A stretch of DNA of 56,183 bases from Gemella haemolysans. GTDB taxonomy: Bacteria; Bacillota; Bacilli; Staphylococcales; Gemellaceae. Below, in pieces: positions 35,584 to 43,768 of this stretch. Numbering within the stretch: position 1 is the stretch's first letter; every line of letters begins with the position of its first letter. The stretch covers positions 1 to 56,183 of the forward strand of contig NZ_JAQMFS010000062.1 in NCBI RefSeq assembly GCF_028308085.1, given 5' to 3'. The translations under genes and the position numbers were made by a program. A model generated the notes under the pieces. That model ran no database searches and had not been told where the DNA came from. It was given only the letters and a program-made list of their open reading frames with translations.

Positions 35584-35607
35584 TATATCACATAAGTGTG
35601 ATATAAT
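35584..35607 (+). promoter_or_regulatory. pspC promoter region with palindrome
   Basis: TATATCACA-TAAG-TGTGATATA (9-bp arms, 35584-35605) overlaps the -10 TATAAT (35602-35607). It is a candidate operator for an unidentified regulator. Confidence 0.6.
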
Positions 35608-35661
35608 ATTTATAAAGTCAGAATAATAAAATATCAACAATAAAGTCAGGAGGAATTTATT

Positions 35662-35952
35662 ATGATAGATGGATTAAATAAAATATGGAATAAATTTCTT
35701 AATTTTTTAGAAGATAAAAAAATTTATAAATCATATGAAGGAGCTATAGTCTCTGGAGTATGTAGTGGTTTAAGTGAAAGATTTGGAATAAGTGCTAGTT
35801 TTTTACGAGTGCTATTCTTATTAGCGAGTATCTTCTCATTCGGTAGTCCGATATTGATATATATACTGTTATCGATAATAATGCCGGTAAAACCGATGAA
35901 AGAAAACTACAGAAAATCAAGCTACATCGATGGACGTGCTTGGGAAAAGTAA
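35662..35952 (+). CDS. PspC-domain membrane protein
   Basis: 96 aa. PspC domain: GAIVSGVCSGLSERFGISASFLRVLFLLASIFSFGSPILIYILLSIIMP (about residues 27-75) with one or two membrane helices. Family members take part in envelope-stress responses; Gram-positive versions occur in Lia-type regulons. Preceded by AGGAGG. It is a single-gene unit ending in a strong terminator; the palindrome over its -10 suggests tight control. Confidence 0.85.
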   Translation: MIDGLNKIWNKFLNFLEDKKIYKSYEGAIVSGVCSGLSERFGISASFLRVLFLLASIFSFGSPILIYILLSIIMPVKPMKENYRKSSYIDGRAWEK

Positions 35953-35960
35953 TATAAAGA

Positions 35961-35998
35961 AAAGTTCTAATTGATCTGGTGTCAATTAGAACTTTTTG
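35961..35998. terminator. Bidirectional terminator
   Basis: Perfect AAAGTTCTAATTGA / TCAATTAGAACTTT stem, between pspC (plus) and nanE (minus). Confidence 0.88.
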
Positions 35999-35999
35999 T

Positions 36000-36698
36000 T
36001 TATTTCACTGCATCGATAAATCTAGCTGCTATTTCTTTTGGACGGGTAATAGCTCCACCTACTACTACGCTGGATGCGCCTGCATCATAAGCTGCTTTAG
36101 CTTGATTAGGGTAGTGGATGCGTCCTTCAGCTATGATTGGAACAGAAATAGTTTCAGATAATTTTTTGATAAGATCTAAATCTACTTCATTTGGTCTATC
36201 TTTTGTATTTTCTGTGTAACCACTTAAGGTAGTTCCTACAAAATCAACACCTATTTTTTCTGCATTTACACCTTCTTCGAAAGTAGCGATATCAGCCATT
36301 AAAATAATATCAGGATATTTAGCTTTGATTTCTGCAACAAAATCATTAATTGTTGTTCCATCGAAACGAGGGCGTAAAGTACAGTCTAAGGCAATGATTT
36401 CACAACCTGTTTCTACAAGGGCGTCTACTTCTTTCATAGTTGCTGTGATGAATTGAGACATACCTTCATAACTTTGTTTGATAATTCCGATAACAGGTAA
36501 GTCTACTGTTTCTTTAATTTGAACTATATCTGTAACACCTTGTGCACGAATACCAACGGCTCCAGCTTCTTTAGCAGCTAGTGCCATAAGTTTCATGATG
36601 CCACCTTCTTCAACATATAGTGGTTCTCCAGGTAATGCTTGGCAAGAAACGATAATGCCACCTTTTATTTGGTTTAAGATTCTTTCTTTTTTATCCAT
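36000..36698 (-). CDS. nanE: N-acetylmannosamine-6-phosphate 2-epimerase
   Basis: 232 aa TIM-barrel enzyme converting ManNAc-6-P to GlcNAc-6-P in sialic acid catabolism. Key blocks: [91 protein letters not shown]. The ATG at 36698 (TTGGAG upstream) is preferred to an upstream TTG that is part of the ribosome site. It is 19 bp after the GntR regulator gene, forming a regulator-nanE operon. Confidence 0.95.
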   Translation of the reverse strand: MDKKERILNQIKGGIIVSCQALPGEPLYVEEGGIMKLMALAAKEAGAVGIRAQGVTDIVQIKETVDLPVIGIIKQSYEGMSQFITATMKEVDALVETGCEIIALDCTLRPRFDGTTINDFVAEIKAKYPDIILMADIATFEEGVNAEKIGVDFVGTTLSGYTENTKDRPNEVDLDLIKKLSETISVPIIAEGRIHYPNQAKAAYDAGASSVVVGGAITRPKEIAARFIDAVK

Positions 36699-36717
36699 AG
36701 TTAACTCCAATCAGAGC

Positions 36718-37422
36718 TTAATCTTTAATGGTTAAGCTGTAGTATTTATAATTTATATATATTTTTACATATTCAAAAATTTTGCCGTCACCGAAGTAAG
36801 TGTACCTATCGAATTCAAAACATGGTTCACCATCTTTTGCGATAAACTTGGCAATTTCTTCAGGAGTATCAACTATAACATTCATAATTTTTTTAGATTT
36901 TTCTTGGTGAATATCTATACGATATTTTTTTCTAATCATAGTAGCAAGCTCTTTGAAACTATCTATATCATTAATATTAACGTCAGGTAAATATTTAATT
37001 GGAATATAGTTAGTTTGGTGAGCCCATGCGATATTACCGATATATTTTATACGAGCTACTTTTAGAAGTTTTTGATTTTTTAATTTTAATTTAGAACAAA
37101 GTTCTTTATCTTGAATAATCTCAGCTTCGATAACTTCAGAGTGCTCAGATACTGATTCTTTAAAGTGTTTGTGGAAGTTGTTATTTTCTGTAACTAGAAC
37201 TTTTTTGTTAACTAATGTTTTATTAACAAAACTTCCTTTACCTTGAATTCTGAAAATATAACCTGCAGACTCTAATTCATTTAGTACACGCACGGCAGTA
37301 GTACTACTAACATTATATATTTCTTTTATCTCTTTTTCTGTATAGAGTTGTTCACCTTCTTTAAAAATACCAGTCTGTATTTTTAAAATGATGTCATTTA
37401 TAATCTTTTCGTATTTTTTCAA
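36718..37422 (-). CDS. GntR-family (UTRA) regulator, probable sialic acid repressor
   Basis: 234 aa: N-terminal winged HTH (KYEKIINDIILKIQTGIFKEGEQLYTEKEIKEIYNVSSTTAVRVLNELESAGYIFRIQGKGSFV) and C-terminal UTRA effector domain (about 85-230). Start is TTG at 37422 with GGAGGAG upstream. Co-transcribed with nanE. A 19-bp sequence just after its -10 recurs at the nanA promoter, so it likely represses itself, nanE and nanA until a sialic acid pathway sugar (for example ManNAc-6-P or GlcNAc-6-P) binds; the effector is inferred only. Confidence 0.85.
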   Translation of the reverse strand: MKKYEKIINDIILKIQTGIFKEGEQLYTEKEIKEIYNVSSTTAVRVLNELESAGYIFRIQGKGSFVNKTLVNKKVLVTENNNFHKHFKESVSEHSEVIEAEIIQDKELCSKLKLKNQKLLKVARIKYIGNIAWAHQTNYIPIKYLPDVNINDIDSFKELATMIRKKYRIDIHQEKSKKIMNVIVDTPEEIAKFIAKDGEPCFEFDRYTYFGDGKIFEYVKIYINYKYYSLTIKD

Positions 37423-37462
37423 GTTGACTCCTCCTTGATTAATTAATATAAAAATAGACTTA

Positions 37463-37519
37463 TTAAAATTTAATGTGTTAACTTAAACTTATATTATCAC
37501 TTATCCTGAACTTTGTAAA
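37463..37519 (-). promoter_or_regulatory. Regulator-nanE promoter with shared operator
   Basis: Minus strand: -35 TTTACA (37514-37519), 17 bp, -10 TAATAT (37491-37496). Operator candidate TTAAAATTTAATGTGTTAA at 37463-37481 (plus-strand reading), 9 bp beyond the -10 and identical to 40962-40980. Confidence 0.8.
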
Positions 37520-37602
37520 GAAAAATTTTAATAATATTAGAAAAAATTTAAACGGTTGCATAAGTTGGAGTATTAGAATTAGAGAGATATTGATGAAAAA
37601 AC

Positions 37603-37647
37603 AAGCCCCTCCTTACTTTTTAGGTAAAGAGGGGATAAGTTTTAATA
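37603..37647 (-). terminator. fic terminator / left 45-bp direct repeat
   Basis: Stem CCCCTCCTTAC-tttttag-GTAAAGAGGGG. Identical over 45 bp to 38510-38554. Ends the Fic gene on the minus strand. Confidence 0.88.
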
Positions 37648-37652
37648 ACCTA

Positions 37653-38264
37653 TTATATTTTTTTTAGGATATTGTCAAATAGAATTTTTAATTTAGTTTT
37701 ATCGCTGTATACAGTGCCGTCCATATAGAGGTTGTATATATTATCATCTGTTCCAACATTGATTATAGCTTCGTAATTCTTCATTAATGCCAAGACACGA
37801 ATTACCTCTCTTTGGGTGCGTCCATTTCCTTCTCTAAACGGATGAAAGTAATTAAGGTTATCTAAAATATTAGCTAGTTCACTAGAAATTTCTTCTTTGC
37901 TATGAGCATTTCTATGATAATTTGAAATTAGATAATTAATATAGTTCTCAGCTGTGGGAAAAGATTGAATAGGGATAAAGGGTTTATTATTTTTAGAAAT
38001 GTTAACTTTTCTATATTGTCCAGCCCACCAATATATGTCTGAGAATAAAAATTTATGTATTTTATAAATATCAGATATAGAATGAACTAAGATAGGTTGA
38101 AGGTATAATTCTAGTATTTTGTTAGCCACTAGAGAGTATTCTTTCTTTTTTAACGATTCTAATGATTTTTCATTAAATTTGTTTATAAGGATATTAGTGT
38201 CTGGATAGGTATAGATATTATCATAATCTATATATGTATATTCTTCGTATTTATTTCTACTCAT
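37653..38264 (-). CDS. Fic-domain AMP-transferase toxin
   Basis: 203 aa with the full catalytic motif HPFREGNGRTQR (His141 to Arg152) and the flap NKPFIPIQ (about 93-100), so it is predicted to be active in AMPylation. It lacks its own N-terminal inhibitory helix; a small antitoxin gene overlaps its start by 8 bp, as in class I Fic systems (VbhT-VbhA). Targets of such toxins include topoisomerases. The ATG is translationally coupled to the antitoxin. Confidence 0.92.
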   Translation of the reverse strand: MSRNKYEEYTYIDYDNIYTYPDTNILINKFNEKSLESLKKKEYSLVANKILELYLQPILVHSISDIYKIHKFLFSDIYWWAGQYRKVNISKNNKPFIPIQSFPTAENYINYLISNYHRNAHSKEEISSELANILDNLNYFHPFREGNGRTQREVIRVLALMKNYEAIINVGTDDNIYNLYMDGTVYSDKTKLKILFDNILKKI

Positions 38265-38439
38265 GTTTTTTTGAAATTGAAGTAAGTTTATTCTTTAATT
38301 CGAGAACATCGTTGGATGACGGTGTCCATCCTTCAATGATGTTTGTACTAAGGGCATACCAGACGCTTTTAAAATCTTTAATATTATCAAATTTGATTCC
38401 CATGATAGTTAATTCATTTTCGTTTAGGTCTAAATTCAT
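38257..38439 (-). CDS. VbhA-like Fic antitoxin
   Basis: About 60 aa. Contains TNIIEG (within YALSTNIIEGW), fitting the Fic inhibitory motif [S/T]xxxE[G/N] whose Glu blocks ATP in the Fic active site. ATG 38439 is preferred (GGAG 8 bases upstream); another ATG at 38445 touches the ribosome site. The 8-bp overlap with the Fic gene and antitoxin-first order support the pair. A remote small family, so identity rests on motif and context. Confidence 0.8.
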   Translation of the reverse strand: MNLDLNENELTIMGIKFDNIKDFKSVWYALSTNIIEGWTPSSNDVLELKNKLTSISKKHE

Positions 38440-38509
38440 AATCATGTCTCCTTAATAATGTTTCTCACTTTTATTATATATTATTAGCTATTGGAATACA
38501 ATAAAAATA

Positions 38510-38554
38510 AAGCCCCTCCTTACTTTTTAGGTAAAGAGGGGATAAGTTTTAATA
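38510..38554 (-). terminator. ROK kinase terminator / right 45-bp direct repeat
   Basis: Same 45-bp sequence as 37603-37647, directly downstream of the ROK kinase stop (38557) on the minus strand. Confidence 0.88.
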
Positions 38555-38556
38555 TT

Positions 38557-39420
38557 TTATTTTTCTACAAATGGGCTGATAGCTCCGTATAGAGCTGCAT
38601 CATTTCCTAATTCAGCTGCTAGGAATTTAGTTTGGTTATTTTCGATTGGGTGTAGTTCACGTACTTTAGCTTCAAGTTTGTTTAATAAGTAATCACCTTG
38701 AGCAGATACGGCACCACCGATTACGATGTATTTTGGATCTAAGATACATAGTAAGTTAACAATACCACGAGCAAGTTCAAATAACCATTCGTCTAGCACT
38801 TTTAATGCGCTAGTATCTTCGCGTTTACAAAGATCGAAGAATTCGATAACGCTTAGGCCTTCGTACATCTCAGCTTTAATTTTTCTATCTAATGCGATAG
38901 TAGAAGCACGTTGTTCGTATGTAGTTTTAGTATCGAAATCATAAACAGATTGTCCGATTTCCCCTACACCGAAGTTAGACCCGAAAGGAAGGCTGTTTAA
39001 GTAGTAAGCACCACCGATTCCAGTTCCTAAAGCCATACAGAATACTTCATCTAGCCCTTTAGCTCCACCAAGCCATTGTTCACCAAGTAAAGCACAGTTA
39101 ACGTCGTTGTCAGCATATACTGGAATACCTAGTCTATCTCCAAAGTCACGTTTGAAGTTAGTTCCAAGGTAGTTTTTAATAGTTGGAGCGGCACGGATTA
39201 CTTCCATGTGTACATTATCGATAACTCCTGCTGCAGAAATTCCTGCTGCAGAGAAGTTGTAAGTTTCACGGATTTTGCTTGCTATTCTGAACATCTCATC
39301 AGTAATTTTTACAGTTACGTTGTCAGGTGTTTTGCAAGTTTCGTAGTGAATGATTTTGTAGTTGTCATCAAACACAGCAAATTTTATACTTGTCCCACCA
39401 ATATCAATTCCTAAATACAT
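38557..39420 (-). CDS. ROK-family sugar kinase, probable N-acetylmannosamine kinase
   Basis: 287 aa from ATG 39420 (MYLGIDIGGTSIKFAV). ROK hallmarks: ATP loop DIGGTSIK, catalytic Asp in YADNDVNCALLGE, GTGIGGAYYL. The Cys-rich zinc motif of classical ROK kinases is missing, and the usual GEIGH is GEIGQ, so it belongs to a zinc-free ROK branch. Placement between nanE and nanA suggests NanK (ManNAc to ManNAc-6-P); glucokinase or other hexose kinase remains possible. Confidence 0.82.
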   Translation of the reverse strand: MYLGIDIGGTSIKFAVFDDNYKIIHYETCKTPDNVTVKITDEMFRIASKIRETYNFSAAGISAAGVIDNVHMEVIRAAPTIKNYLGTNFKRDFGDRLGIPVYADNDVNCALLGEQWLGGAKGLDEVFCMALGTGIGGAYYLNSLPFGSNFGVGEIGQSVYDFDTKTTYEQRASTIALDRKIKAEMYEGLSVIEFFDLCKREDTSALKVLDEWLFELARGIVNLLCILDPKYIVIGGAVSAQGDYLLNKLEAKVRELHPIENNQTKFLAAELGNDAALYGAISPFVEK

Positions 39421-39561
39421 ATTATACCTACTTTCTAAATAAAGACATATCAATCTTTGATTTTTGTTAATTTTTTTAAATTTCTTTACAACGATATATT
39501 ACCATAAAAACGGTTTTTTGAAAATAAGTTATTGAAAAAAATATAAGGCATCTGCTATATA

Positions 39562-39584
39562 AAGTAGTCTACTTGGTGTATAAT
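39562..39584 (+). promoter_or_regulatory. manA promoter region
   Basis: -10 TATAAT (39579-39584) with a 13-bp palindrome AAGTAGTCTACTT (39562-39574) in the spacer. No good -35. Confidence 0.5.
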
Positions 39585-39617
39585 TAAATCGTAGTTATAT
39601 AATATAAGGAGAAGAAA

Positions 39618-40565
39618 ATGGATAAAATTATATTTTTAGAGCCTGTATTTTGTGAAAGAATATGGGGAGGACGCAATTTAGAAAGTTTTAATTTTTCTAT
39701 TCCACAAGGAAATATTGGAGAAGCATGGGTGATTGCAGCTCATGATAATGGAAGTTCAAAAATAATAAATGGACAGCTAGCAGGATTGACACTAAAAGAG
39801 GCTTACGAGAAAAAGCCTACGTTATTTACAGAAAAAATTTATGATAAGTTTCCATTATTGATTAAGATCTTAGATGCTAGTGATAATTTGTCGGTTCAAG
39901 TGCATCCTGAAGATGACTATGCGCGAGTAAATGAGAATGGAGAGCTAGGTAAGACTGAATGTTGGTATGTGTTAGATGCTAAAGAAGGTGCGAAATTAGT
40001 ATATGGACATACTGCTAAAACAAAAGAAGAGTTTGATAGTAAGATAGATACGGAACAATGGAATGAATTATTTATTGAGGAAAGTGTAAAAGCAGGGGAT
40101 TTCTTCTATATTCCAGCGGGGACTCTTCATGCGATTGGAGAAGGAATTTTAATTTATGAAGTGCAACAGAACTCTGATACAACATATAGAGTTTACGATT
40201 ATGATCGTGTTGATAAAGAGGGAAATGCTCGTGAACTGCATATAGAAAAAACAAAAGATGTAACCAAAGTTCCTTTCGAAAAAGCTACGACAAATCCTAA
40301 AGAAGAGAAATTAGAAGGAGCTACTATAACATATTTAGCAGATGAGAAGTATTTTTCTGTTTATAAGATAGATGTTAAAGGTCAGGTTACTCTAGAAAAA
40401 ACTACTACGGGGAATTTATTCACAGTTCTTGAAGGTAAAGGTAGAGTAGTAATTGATGGAACTAGCTATGATGTAAAAATAGGAGATAGCTTTATTCTAA
40501 CAACAGCTTGTTCTTCATATACATTAGAAGGAAATATGTTCCTAATCGGAAGCTATGATAGATAG
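39618..40565 (+). CDS. manA: Mannose-6-phosphate isomerase, class I
   Basis: 315 aa zinc enzyme interconverting mannose-6-P and fructose-6-P. Type I Bacillus-style: FLEPVFCERIWGGRNL, metal ligands in VQVHPEDDYA and GKTECWYVLDA, FYIPAGTLHAIGEGILIYEVQQNSDTTYRVYDYDR. Full length, AAGGAG site. Single gene between the two arms of the sialic acid locus; amino-sugar and mannose catabolism meet at fructose-6-P. Confidence 0.95.
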   Translation: MDKIIFLEPVFCERIWGGRNLESFNFSIPQGNIGEAWVIAAHDNGSSKIINGQLAGLTLKEAYEKKPTLFTEKIYDKFPLLIKILDASDNLSVQVHPEDDYARVNENGELGKTECWYVLDAKEGAKLVYGHTAKTKEEFDSKIDTEQWNELFIEESVKAGDFFYIPAGTLHAIGEGILIYEVQQNSDTTYRVYDYDRVDKEGNARELHIEKTKDVTKVPFEKATTNPKEEKLEGATITYLADEKYFSVYKIDVKGQVTLEKTTTGNLFTVLEGKGRVVIDGTSYDVKIGDSFILTTACSSYTLEGNMFLIGSYDR

Positions 40566-40598
40566 AATGTTCTAAAGAATATGAATCTTAAATTAAAG

Positions 40599-40750
40599 TG
40601 ACTGATCCAAAAGTCCTAAAAAAAATTATATAAGAGCGCATAGACGCAGGAATTTACTGATATTTAAAGAAAGTTTTAATATCTAATAAACTTAGCGGGA
40701 GTGACTCGATAAATCGATTTCTTTGAAATTATGATTTTTGAGTAGCTCCT
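40599..40750. repeat. Palindromic intergenic element, copy F (inverted)
   Basis: GTGACTGATCCAAAAGTCC... CGCATAGACGCAGG... hairpin II (TTTACTGATATTTAAAG to TTTAATATCTAATAAAC)... hairpin I GGGAGTGACTCGATAAATCG to GATTTTTGAGTAGCTCC. About 152 bp. Confidence 0.72.
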
Positions 40751-40923
40751 TTTTTGTATTTAAAAGTTTAATGTATTAAATAGATGGTGGAAGACTAGAC
40801 AAATACTAGATAAATAATGTATAAAACAACTCAACAGTAACAATGATTGAATTATATTGTATACAGCCTAAAGGTTAATAGGTAAAAGGGTTTCAAAAAA
40901 TATTATAATTTTAATTTTTTCTA

Positions 40924-40980
40924 TTGACAAACGATAGAAAACGTTTTACAATATAAGTGTGTTAAAATTTAATGTGTTAA
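40924..40980 (+). promoter_or_regulatory. nanA promoter with cre-like site and shared operator
   Basis: -35 TTGACA (40924-40929), 17 bp, -10 TACAAT (40947-40952). The spacer contains AGAAAACGTTTTA, a cre-like palindrome with two mismatches to TGAAARCGYTTTC. The GntR operator candidate TTAAAATTTAATGTGTTAA lies at 40962-40980. Confidence 0.82.
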
Positions 40981-41029
40981 ATAAATGCAAAAATTAAAAT
41001 AATAAAAACAAATAACGGAGGTTATAACA

Positions 41030-41908
41030 ATGAAAGATTTAAAAGGACTTTATTCAGCTTTACTTATTCCATTTGACGAAAATGGTGAGGTTAAAGAAGA
41101 GGGGCTAAGACAAGTTATCGAACATAACATCAATGTAAGTAAAATTGATGGTCTATATGTTAACGGAAGTAGTGGGGAGAACTTCTTATTAAACACTGCT
41201 CAAAAGAAACAAATTTTTAAATTTGTAAAAGAAGTAGTTGGTGACAGAGTTAAACTTATAGCTCAAGTTGGATCTTTAGATTTAAATGAAGCGGTAGAAT
41301 TAGCTAAATATGCTACAGAATTAGGATATGACTCATTATCAGCAGTTACTCCATTCTACTACCCTCTATCATTCAACGAAATTAAACACTACTATAAAAC
41401 AATCATCGATGCAACAGATAACAGCATGATTCTTTACTACATTCCATTCTTAACAGGGGTTAAAATTAGTTTAGATCAATTTGCTGAATTACTAGAAGAT
41501 GAAAAAGTTATCGGTGTTAAATACACTGCAGCAGACTTCTATCAATTAGAAAGATTCAGAAAACGTTTCCCTAACAAACTTATTTGGTCTGGATTTGATG
41601 AAATGTTAGTTCAAGCTGCTATTACTGGAGTAGATGGAGCTATTGGTTCTACATACAATGTTAACGGACAAAGAAGCCAAGAAATCTTCAGACTTGCTAA
41701 AGAAGGTAAAGTTGCAGAAGCTTATGAACTTCAACATGAAGCAAACGACGTAATTGAAAAAGTTCTTGAATTAGGATTATACCAAACACTTAAAGAAATT
41801 CTTAAAGTTAAAGGAATCGATGCAGGAACTTGTAAAAAACCTATGAAATCATTTGATCCAGCTAAATTAGCTGAAGTTGAAAAATTAGTTAAAGATTATA
41901 ACCTATAA
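41030..41908 (+). CDS. nanA: N-acetylneuraminate lyase
   Basis: 292 aa (beta/alpha)8 aldolase splitting sialic acid into ManNAc and pyruvate. Motifs: [14 protein letters not shown] (carboxylate-binding), YYIPFLTGV (catalytic Tyr) and [16 protein letters not shown] with the Schiff-base Lys. The closeness to family sequence is high. Preceded by GGAGG and the operator-bearing promoter; 125 bp upstream of the transporter gene with a repeat hairpin between. Confidence 0.95.
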   Translation: MKDLKGLYSALLIPFDENGEVKEEGLRQVIEHNINVSKIDGLYVNGSSGENFLLNTAQKKQIFKFVKEVVGDRVKLIAQVGSLDLNEAVELAKYATELGYDSLSAVTPFYYPLSFNEIKHYYKTIIDATDNSMILYYIPFLTGVKISLDQFAELLEDEKVIGVKYTAADFYQLERFRKRFPNKLIWSGFDEMLVQAAITGVDGAIGSTYNVNGQRSQEIFRLAKEGKVAEAYELQHEANDVIEKVLELGLYQTLKEILKVKGIDAGTCKKPMKSFDPAKLAEVEKLVKDYNL

Positions 41909-41941
41909 TTTTTAAAAAAATAAGGGGTATATTAGGGATAA

Positions 41942-41996
41942 GGGACTGACTTGAAAAATCGATTTCTCTGAAATTACGATTTTTTGGGTCGCTCCC
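41942..41996. repeat. Hairpin I fragment G
   Basis: GGGACTGACTTGAAAAATCG / CGATTTTTTGGGTCGCTCCC. It sits between nanA and the transporter gene and may act as an attenuator. Confidence 0.65.
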
Positions 41997-42033
41997 AAAA
42001 TAAGAAGTAAATAAAAATTAGGAGGAGAGTACC

Positions 42034-43587
42034 ATGGACAAAATAGGATTTGGTACACTGAATAGTATAGTTTTAGCAGTTTATCTAATAGCTATGCTAG
42101 GTATAGGGGTATATTTCACTAAAAAAGCAGGTGAAAGCACGGACGAATTCTTTAAAGCTGGTGGTAATATTCCATCTTGGGCAGTAGGATTCTCAATTTA
42201 TGCAACAACATTATCAGCCATTACATTTATGGCGACACCGGAAAAAGCATTTAACGGTGACTGGACATATGCAGCAGGGAATTTTTCAATTATCGCGATT
42301 ATTCCGATATTAATTCACTACTATGTTCCATTCTTTAGAAAATTAAATGTAACGACAGCCTATGAATATTTAGAAGAACGTTTTAATCCTAGTGTGCGTG
42401 TAGTAGGAAGTGTGTTATTCTCACTATTCCATATTGGACGTGTAGCTATCGTTATTTACTTACCAACAGTTGCTATTACATCAGTATCGACACTTAACCC
42501 ATTCTTAGTGTGTGCGGTTATCGGATTACTTTGTGTAGTTTACTCATTCTTAGGAGGGGTAGAAGGAGTTATCTGGACAGACGTTATCCAAGGTATCATT
42601 TTACTTGGAGGAGCTGTTTTAGTAATCATCTTAGGAGCATACCACGTAGGTGGATTTGGACAAATTACTCAAGATGCTTTAGCAAATGGTAAAATTGTAA
42701 CTGCTGAGAAATTTAATTGGTCATTAACTGCATCTACTATTCCAATCATCTTCATTGGATCAGTATTTAACAGTTTACAACAATATACAGCTTCTCAAGA
42801 CGTAGTTCAACGTTATAGTACTACTGAATCAGTTAAAGAAACTAATAAATCACTTTGGACTAATGGATTATTAGCATTCATCTCTATTCCAATTTTCTAT
42901 GGAATGGGAACAGTTCTTTACAGCTTCTACAAAGGTAGCCACGCTGTAACTAAATTACCAGACTTCATGAACGCTGAAGTAGTAGGTAAAGCAGCTAACA
43001 CAACAGCTTTAGTACCTTACTTCATCTTAACAGCATTACCAGCTGGTATCGCTGGATTAGTTATCGCAGCTATCTTAGCAGCTGCTCAATCAACTATCGC
43101 ATCAAGTTTAAACTCAATTTCTGCTTGTATCACAGTTGATATTAAACAACGTTTCTTCGGACTAAGTAAAGATGCTAAACAAGACGTTCTATTAGCTCGT
43201 GTTATCATTATTGTAGCAGGTGTACTTGGAACAATTGCAGCATTATACTTTGTTAACACTAACCAAAAAGAAACTTGGGATTTATTCCTTAAATATATCG
43301 GACTTCTAGGAGTGCCTTTAGCTGGTACATTCGCACTTGGTATCTTTACTAAACGTGCAAACGGAGCAGGAGCACTATTAGGATTATTAGTAGCAGGTGT
43401 TGTATGTTGGTATATCCAAGACTATACAACTTATGCTAAACAAAGTCCATTTATCTTCTCAGGATTCTCATTCTTAAGTGCATTAGTATTCGGATATATC
43501 TGTAGTTTCTTCTTTAAATCTACAAAAAATATCACTGGACTTACTATTCATACTAAAGATCAAGAATACGTAAAAGAAGCAAAATAA
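42034..43587 (+). CDS. Sodium:solute symporter, probable sialic acid transporter
   Basis: 517 aa SSS-family protein with about 13 membrane helices: LNSIVLAVYLIAMLGIGVYF, FKAGGNIPSWAVGFSIYATTLSAITFMATPEKAF, and SQDVVQRYSTTESVKE, a conserved SSS block. Na+-coupled uptake; position directly after nanA makes sialic acid the likely substrate, as for known SiaT/NanT SSS transporters. It has an AGGAGG site and ends in a strong terminator. Confidence 0.9.
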   Translation: MDKIGFGTLNSIVLAVYLIAMLGIGVYFTKKAGESTDEFFKAGGNIPSWAVGFSIYATTLSAITFMATPEKAFNGDWTYAAGNFSIIAIIPILIHYYVPFFRKLNVTTAYEYLEERFNPSVRVVGSVLFSLFHIGRVAIVIYLPTVAITSVSTLNPFLVCAVIGLLCVVYSFLGGVEGVIWTDVIQGIILLGGAVLVIILGAYHVGGFGQITQDALANGKIVTAEKFNWSLTASTIPIIFIGSVFNSLQQYTASQDVVQRYSTTESVKETNKSLWTNGLLAFISIPIFYGMGTVLYSFYKGSHAVTKLPDFMNAEVVGKAANTTALVPYFILTALPAGIAGLVIAAILAAAQSTIASSLNSISACITVDIKQRFFGLSKDAKQDVLLARVIIIVAGVLGTIAALYFVNTNQKETWDLFLKYIGLLGVPLAGTFALGIFTKRANGAGALLGLLVAGVVCWYIQDYTTYAKQSPFIFSGFSFLSALVFGYICSFFFKSTKNITGLTIHTKDQEYVKEAK

Positions 43588-43625
43588 TAAGTAAAGACCT
43601 TAAATATAATATAACAAACTTACGA

Positions 43626-43665
43626 AGAACAATCCTCGATATAAAAGTCGAGGATTATTCTTTTT
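43626..43665 (+). terminator. Terminator after the SSS transporter
   Basis: AGAACAATCCTCGA / TCGAGGATTATTCT stem followed by T5. Confidence 0.88.
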
Positions 43666-43768
43666 ATGATGGTTTATTGGAATCTTGAGATAGTGAGTTA
43701 GGATATTGTTTTTCTAAACTTTATTGAGGTATAATTGTATTGAAATATAGGGCCAGGAAGGTGAGAGA

